Part shown: one piece after another, positions 57,550 to 64,000 of the stretch
How the letters are laid out: each line of letters starts with the position of its first letter
Numbering within the stretch: the first letter of the stretch is position 1
Assembly: GCA_038373885.1 (NCBI GenBank)
Contig: JAWZYV010013187.1
Coordinates: forward strand, 57,141-121,140
Direction of reading: 5' to 3'
Length of the DNA stretch: 64,000 nt
From: Cheiracanthium punctorium
Lineage: Eukaryota > Arthropoda > Arachnida > Araneae > Cheiracanthiidae
The notes under the pieces: generated by a model
Databases searched by the model: none
What the model was told of the DNA's origin: nothing
What the model saw: only the letters and a program-made list of their open reading frames with translations
Position numbers and translations under genes: made by a program

Positions 57550-58074
57550 CCTTTTACGGACCGCATCGAGATCCAGGCATATTTTAAATTAGTTTTTTTG
57601 CATATTTTGTCTTCTAATGCTTTAAAGGCTATTAGTCACTTAAACGCGGGGGAGGGGGAAATTATACATTTTTCATTCTGTTTCCAATTGGGAACATGGA
57701 CCATTTCTGACTATAATTTACATTGATTTCAAAAACTGAATATACTAATGGATAGTTTATTTAATAAGTGAAATATTAAGAATTAATAAAAGATTTATTT
57801 TTAAATTGAAGTAAAGGTATGCCTTAAGCTTGAAGGGGGGGAAGGGTTGGATCAAGATAGTTAAGTAAAAATTTATGAAAATGGCTATTTTCACGAATTT
57901 TTTTTTCTTTTTTTCAGTCCAAATTATGATAGAAATGCAACTTTTGTTTCAAAAAATCAAGTCATCTTTCAAATGTATCTGCTAATTTTTTCACAAGTCA
58001 ATATTGATAAAATTTCATTTTTAAATAAATGTTTAATTTGATTTTCTCAATGGGGAAAATTGGCCTATAAAAGG
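57550..58074 (+). mobile_element. piggyBac-like repeat, uninterrupted copy
   Basis: TTAA at 57546-57549; ends CCTTTTACGGACC and GGCCTATAAAAGG are degenerate inverted repeats. The right-hand TTAA has become TAAA. It is the intact reference for the interrupted copy at 19010-21232. Confidence 0.7.
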
Positions 58075-58798
58075 TAAAATTACCTTCCATCCTTTTCTGC
58101 CTCTCGTGATTTTGAATTCAAAACTACTTTCTTAGTAGTCGTGTCTTGCTAATGAGCGACCAGTAAAATTCACTCACAGGCCATCTAACTCATAAATGAA
58201 TCAATTACAAAAGACGATTAGAATGTATATATACTAGAACCGCACGTACGCAATGTTGAGCTGAGCTAATTTCGTGTACTTATCTCTACCTCAAGTTGAA
58301 TATTTTTCGGTGATTATTCCTCGATGGTATGTCGATTTCGGATTTTCTTTTTTTAAAGTATCAGCATCCTGACCTTGACCAATGTCATAGGTTCAATGAG
58401 CGTGGGGAGCGAATAATTGAGAAATAGAATAATTCTTCTATAATATCGCCATTGAAAGTTGATGGCAGCAGGTTTTTCGGTGATTATTCCTCTGTGGTCA
58501 ACCCGATGGGTTGGATTTCAGATTTATCATTTGGCACCATTGTTACCTATAACCATGCCAAATTTGAACTAAATCGGCCAAGCGGTTTAGGTGGAGAAGC
58601 GTTGCATTGAGTGTAAGTGTGTAGTGTAAGAAATTATTAACGATTAAAAAACAAAGAAGTTAAATCCTGCCAGACTTCAGACTTGTGCTTTATAAAACAT
58701 TTCCATAAACACAATTGACCTTATTACTTATACAGCTGCAAGCATACAACATCACTGCGAAATAATATACCTTCATCTACCACTGTCTTTTGAATGCG

Positions 58799-58826
<28 letters not shown>
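58799..58826. repeat. (AT)n microsatellite
   Basis: About 14 AT units without interruption. Confidence 0.95.
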
Positions 58827-58829
<3 letters not shown>

Positions 58830-60010
58830 ATGTATAAAAAGGTAATTGCGGGTACTTTCACTGTAAGTTTTGCTTTCCTGTCAAACTTGCCACGCGCGCT
58901 CTGGAGCTATGTTTTATTTATTTTGTTATTTGCCAGACATCAGGCCGTCGATTCTGAGTTCTTTAGATGTACACGTGTCCTCACGCCCTTGTAGGCCCAG
59001 ATGCGGGTCATGTTGGTAAATGTGTATGGCTCGATCAGAGATAAGAGGGAGGAGGAGTTGTGTCTTCGCAGACCACGTGGTGCGGTAAGCGTAAATACTC
59101 CCGCACATCGAAAATCGGGGGACTTCTGCCACCAGAACTGCTTAATGAGTCCACACTGATTCTTGTACCCGCCTCCCCTCCCCTCTTCTCATTCTAAATT
59201 GTAACTTAAATGTAATGTTCAATAAACCATATTACCTGCCTTAACCCTGAAACTTTACTTGAAATATCTGACGTCTCAAATAGCCGACAGGATGACTGCC
59301 TGTGTGCCAATTAAAATTTTTAAAATTGTAAAAAATTAACGCTCAATAGTCGGGAGACGGGGTACACTGCTTACCGGAAGATGCGGAGTACGCCGGAGAT
59401 GCGGCGTTATGCCGACCGCCTGCCGATCAGAGAGATACGTAGAACCAACTTGCCCTTCACCGACTGCAGATATCTGGATTTCTCATTCCCTGCTTTGATG
59501 AAACTACTTTCGCCTGACCTCTCATCGAATCCTCCCAGAAGCCCATCGAAAAATTTGCGCTCCTGAGTTTTCCATAGCGACTAACGACGCTGATGCCGAC
59601 ACGTAAATTAAAGAAGTGCCTGCCCTCCGTTATCTGATATCATCTTTCTGTACCGTGTTTACCATCCAGAAATCTGTGCCTCCTTATTTATTTTTTTTTT
59701 CTTCACACGTCCACTGTTATTTTGAAAATCCGACGGAAATCGACGGAGTTTCACTGCCTTCATTGCACCCAAAACAGTCCCCACGAGAAGTGTGTGCAAC
59801 TGGTGAATTATTTCCCCCTTTTCTCCGTGCCGAATATTTTTGTTTTTGTGCGTATAACTTATGTTGACCGTAACTCCTCCTGCCTGCATTGAACTTGGGA
59901 GAGAAGATATTTTTTTTGTGTGTGTGTGTGTTTTGTTTATCGTTGAGGGATGACGATTTTAATTTGTGGATATCAATTTCTTTCGTAAAAGTAAGCGATT
60001 TTTATTTTAA

Positions 60011-60286
60011 CCCATTTGTGCCTGGATATTTTTGCGACTTTATTCGATTTTTACTGATAACAGAAATAATAGATAAATTTCTGATGTCAAATTCTTGAAC
60101 AAGGGATGATTTCTTTTAAAATCTTTATGCATAAAAATCGAAAAATCAACATCCTACTTGTTCATGTTAAACTATTTTGTAGAGTGGAGGCTCAATACTC
60201 ATGAACAAAGGCTAGGAAAAATAAATAACGTTTTCGACCAATAGCGAAAATGCCGTCCCAAAAAAGGGACACTAGGCATAAATGGG
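60011..60286. mobile_element. piggyBac-type MITE, second family
   Basis: TTAA at 60007-60010 and TTAG at 60287-60290; ends CCCATTTGTGCCTGG and CTAGGCATAAATGGG. 276 bp, no coding. Confidence 0.85.
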
Positions 60287-60368
60287 TTAGAGTTGAAGTG
60301 AACATTAGAGCATTATATTTAAATGGTTATTAATTGTATGTGTTATTTTAAAGTGCTATTTTAATGTT

Positions 60369-60427
60369 GATAAAAAAAAAGAAAAAAAAAGAAAAGAAAA
60401 AAAAAAAAGAAAGAAAAGAAAAAAAAA
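60369..60427. repeat. A/G low-complexity tract
   Basis: Runs of A broken by single G residues. Confidence 0.95.
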
Positions 60428-60429
60428 TT

Positions 60430-63400
60430 GTATTGATATATCTGCGCTTCTTTTGATTAATATAGTATTTTCATTAAGGTAAGTTTACAATTGAATTGTG
60501 TTATTAAATATTTTATTTCAATTGAAGTTTTATACTGGTCTTACTTTTATTAAATTAATGCTTAAATTACTACTACATTACCTATATTTCCTGAAGATTT
60601 GAAATTTGAATTTTTGTTATTTGCATACTATGACGTAGTTTAGATTCATTCGATTATTTACCTGAAATGACTTACCGATTGGGACTCTCAACTTGACACA
60701 AATTCTAATTTACTTGAGATTATGTTATTTTATTCACTGAAAAGTCACTTGAAAATTTATGACAAATTCATGCACCCGGGTACGATAACTTAAATGAAAA
60801 CAACAAATACTTATTGTGTCAATGTAAATAAAAAAATGTCTTGCATTATATTAGGTTTGCTTAAATGTAGATGTTTTATTTTGAATAGTTACTGTGTAAA
60901 ATTTTTGTGTGCCAAAATGATCGTATATTATTTCCTTTATTGAATAATGATGCCAACTATTTTTTTTCATGTAATGAAATTTAAATTTGCCTAGACGGTT
61001 AACTAGTAATAAAACCTCTGAGGAGAGTATTCGCCCTCAGATTGTTAAGAAATACTAGTAATAACCAAATAAGAAAAGTACAACAAGACATTGCTAGAAA
61101 TAAAAAAAATGTCAGGTCACATAAATGCAGTACCTCATGCAGGCTATCATTTATTGTATTACCTTGAAAAATTCTTCTAGCAAGCGTTCCTGTTAATACT
61201 GCTGTTTCACAGCTATGGTCTTCGAAATTTTCTACACACTACGCACATTTTTACATTTTTTTTTTTTTACATTGCCTTTACACTAAATAAATGTACTCCA
61301 TTTTGCCAACTGCATTTTGCCAACCATTTAGCCAAGTTATTTTCGTTCCATTCACTTTATGCCATGCAAGCCAAAGTCATAAGTATTTGCCAAAGAAAAT
61401 GAATGTCAGCCATGTTTATTCCATTTTGTTTAATTATATTACTATATTGTTGTACAGTATTATTGTATCCCACCTAGGTTGTAAATATTACTTGCACTCT
61501 AAAAAATAACCGTAAATTCACTGGATACTTTCCTGGAAATTTTACGGAAACTTTCCGCATTATCTAATTCCAGGACTTTTTCCGTATATCAAGAATTTGG
61601 CCCTTACTGGCGGAAAAGCCCATCCGGTTTTCCGAGAAAGCTCTGGGGGGTCTAAAGACGTCGGAACAATTACCGCTTGAAGGAAACGAGGAAGTGGATT
61701 GGGGATAGTTTGAATTATAGTGGTTTATTACAAAAGTGGGTTTCGTACGAAGTTTTTACAATTTAGAAGGAAAGTGCCAATGAGAAAGGACAACGAAGTT
61801 AAAAATATATTTTGGACGATATTTAATTACTGATCATTATATAATTTTATAAAATAGTGATTAAGAAAAATTTTATGTACAGAGAATTTTAAAATTGTTT
61901 CATAATGAAGTCACAAGAACGAAAAATATTATCTTGCTTCTAAAAATATTTTGTTTTCTTTCAGATATAGAAAGAATAAATCAAATTTTATTACAGTACA
62001 CTCGTACTTTTAAAGAAAACTTTATTTCTATAAAACTGATAAGAACATGTGTATGCACATTATACGCGCCCGGTACGCACAAAAATAATAGATATAAAAT
62101 TATGGGAAATGTTAACGTAAGAACTTTGTTTGCTACATCCATGAGCATACTGCTGCCTGATTCAGGATTCTGGTTCGCCTCTCGCCAAACAGTTAACGGC
62201 GTAGTTCGAAAAAACCATGGGATTTTGGTACATAAATACAGATAAACTAATTATGTAATCCACTTCAAAATTTTTAGAATATCTTTTACAATCTGCATTA
62301 TACACTGTAATAAAAGATAAACCTGTATCAATAGCGAAACTTTAAGGAAAATTTCTTAAAAATCGAAAATTTAGCAGGATGTGCCACTTTTCGAAACTTT
62401 TTTGCCGTGGAATTCCATGTTGAAGAATTTTTTCCGAAAGTTTTATAAAAGGCACCTTTATTTCTTTTATTGCGGTGTGTAATACAGCTTAGAAAGAATT
62501 CTCCTGAATTTTTTCGAGTCCCTGGTGCAATTAGCTTATTCTGGTTTGTGTACTTAGACCGTGAGGGAGATTTTATTTTTTTGAACTGCACCCTTAAGTA
62601 GAATAAAAAGGTTTCCTGTTCGATTTCATCTATATTCAGAAAATAAAAGAAACCATCGACAAATATTCAGACGTGGTAGTGAGTGGATAATACGTCAAAC
62701 AAGTAACCGAGTTCGACCCACCACTTAAGACCACCGTGCACATGCGGTGTACGTGCACGTTAAATCCGTGATTCCGAAAGTCTTTTTGACTGTCGCTAGC
62801 AGTTTCCAAGGGATGCAAATATTCAGAAGTCCCTTATATTTTGACGAGGAAATTATATTGGAAAATGCAAGTTGCTTCAAACAACACATTTCAGTGTTTT
62901 CCTCTGTCCTGGAAAACAAGCAAGAAATATTGAAAATAAAATAAAGAACATATATTCTTATGGCCATCATTGACGTATATAAGCAAGGGTTGCGAAAAGC
63001 ATTTATTTAGCTAACAATAATACTAACTTTAAGTGGAACTATACACCTAATTTTGTTGAATGTAAGGGAAAAAGGGTACCAATATGAGAGGAAATTAATT
63101 TAATTAGAAAGCAATATTTTCGAATCCTTTTAAAATTTTATTAGTCCTCCTTTGTTTTTCAAAACTGTCAAGCAATTTATGTGTGGTCTTAAGATCTCAT
63201 TTATGATTACCACACATAAATGACAAATTATTATTTTTGTTTATTGTAATTTATTCTTCCGTATGATATTTACCTTTTTAAAAATTTTGAAAATTAAAAG
63301 AAAACAAAGAAGAATGAAAGGACACAAACGTAAAATGGACAATATTAGTATAATGAATTAATAACCCAACAATAAAACTAACACACTTATTGTGTTTTAA

Positions 63401-64000
63401 AAAATAAATTGCTCATAAAATTAGAAAATAACAAAGAAAGCATATTTTATACGATTTAAAATTTTATAACTGATGCCCTAAAGTAAAATGACTAGAAACT
63501 GTAAACATATATAGGACCGTAAAAATAGGGAGACATGGTGGGGCAAATAGGAAAATGGTAAGTTCTGAAAATTTTTGAGCTAAATCTTTTTTAAAAACTG
63601 TTTTAACAACACATTTTTTTAATGTTGAAGAGATCGTGTGACTACAGTATTAATTTCCGTCTTGTGTGCCTCTGCAAACACGTGCTGTGTTCCTGTTCCC
63701 TATTCCCCAAAGCGCCGGCCTCGTCAAAATGTAATTAGCGATTTTCGAAACTGCCCCTCCACGGTTCGTGGGAATGTTAAAAAGAAGTATCGCCGGCTCG
63801 CAACATGTGGTGTCCAGCCAGACCTCGTTTTCTAAGAAAAGGGGACAGGTTCTCGGAGGGGAACGGTCCAAATCGTCGAATCCCAAATCGTCGAATGAAT
63901 TATCAACAGATGTCTCATTAGGCTGGGGACCTAGTAAAAATCCAAAATGTAAATGTGTTATCTCCTTTTCCTTCGGAGAGAGAATCTTTGCTGTCTCGGT
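60430..64000. other. Unannotated AT-rich stretch to window end
   Basis: No element or gene supported with confidence. 63640-63840 is less AT-rich and looks unique. Near 63875 AAATCGTCGAAT occurs twice in tandem. A weak TIR pair may link 61496 and 62592. Confidence 0.4.

Noticed and set aside
62810..62944. Plus-strand frame ending next to AATAAA
   Set aside because: Acceptor is poor and the frame overlaps equally open frames on the other strand; not distinguishable from chance.

Overview
This looks like a gene-poor, AT-rich stretch of an arthropod nuclear genome. I infer an arachnid, probably a spider, from the mix of BEL/Pao and Gypsy retroelements, tRNA-derived SINEs, Helitrons and large numbers of hAT, piggyBac and Tc1/mariner MITEs; I cannot confirm a species. 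I see no bacterial operons, CRISPR arrays or rRNA genes. The only long intact reading frame is a BEL/Pao gag-pol on the minus strand at 1-2902, cut by the window edge, with its 5' LTR at 3105-3556. Almost everything else I can support is mobile DNA, much of it delimited here by target-site duplications (TSDs) that can be read directly.

Layout. 1-3.6 kb: BEL/Pao element. 3.7-12.3 kb: palindromic MITE, a 1.18 kb hAT element with a perfect 8-bp TSD, small hAT MITEs, a mariner MITE and a hAT element inserted into one copy of a GGCGA-containing dispersed repeat (S repeat), and a large foldback element. 12.3-17 kb: tandem duplications, a perfect 39-bp palindrome, two piggyBac MITEs. 18-21.3 kb: SINE fragments and a nested stack (a piggyBac-like repeat split by a palindromic element and by a hAT that itself carries another hAT). 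21.5-28 kb: SINEs, a head-to-head pair of mariner relics, a candidate minus-strand host-gene 3' end (26.64-27.09 kb) and hAT elements. 30.4-35.1 kb: Helitron, Gypsy-like LTR, gag pseudogene. 35.7-40.5 kb: palindromic cluster and a 3 kb TIR element carrying an inverted pair of Tc1 relics. 41-45.4 kb: a second Helitron (minus) with nested SINE and Mutator-like MITE, and a third piggyBac MITE. 47-51 kb: tandem and S-repeat blocks. 51.1-53.6 kb: a candidate plus-strand terminal exon and a tandem array with a period near 353 bp. 54-64 kb: SINEs, MITEs, duplications and microsatellites in otherwise unremarkable AT-rich DNA.

How the parts relate. The nesting gives relative ages, because interrupted copies can be compared with uninterrupted paralogues in the same window. 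Host genes are represented at best by two candidate terminal exons on opposite strands; I cannot name either protein. I found no convincing novel coding system. The more unusual signals are structural: head-to-head inverted transposon relics, long palindromes, 173-bp and ~87-bp tandem blocks sharing a GGCGA-type motif with otherwise unrelated repeats, and poly(G)/poly(C) tracts at MITEs.
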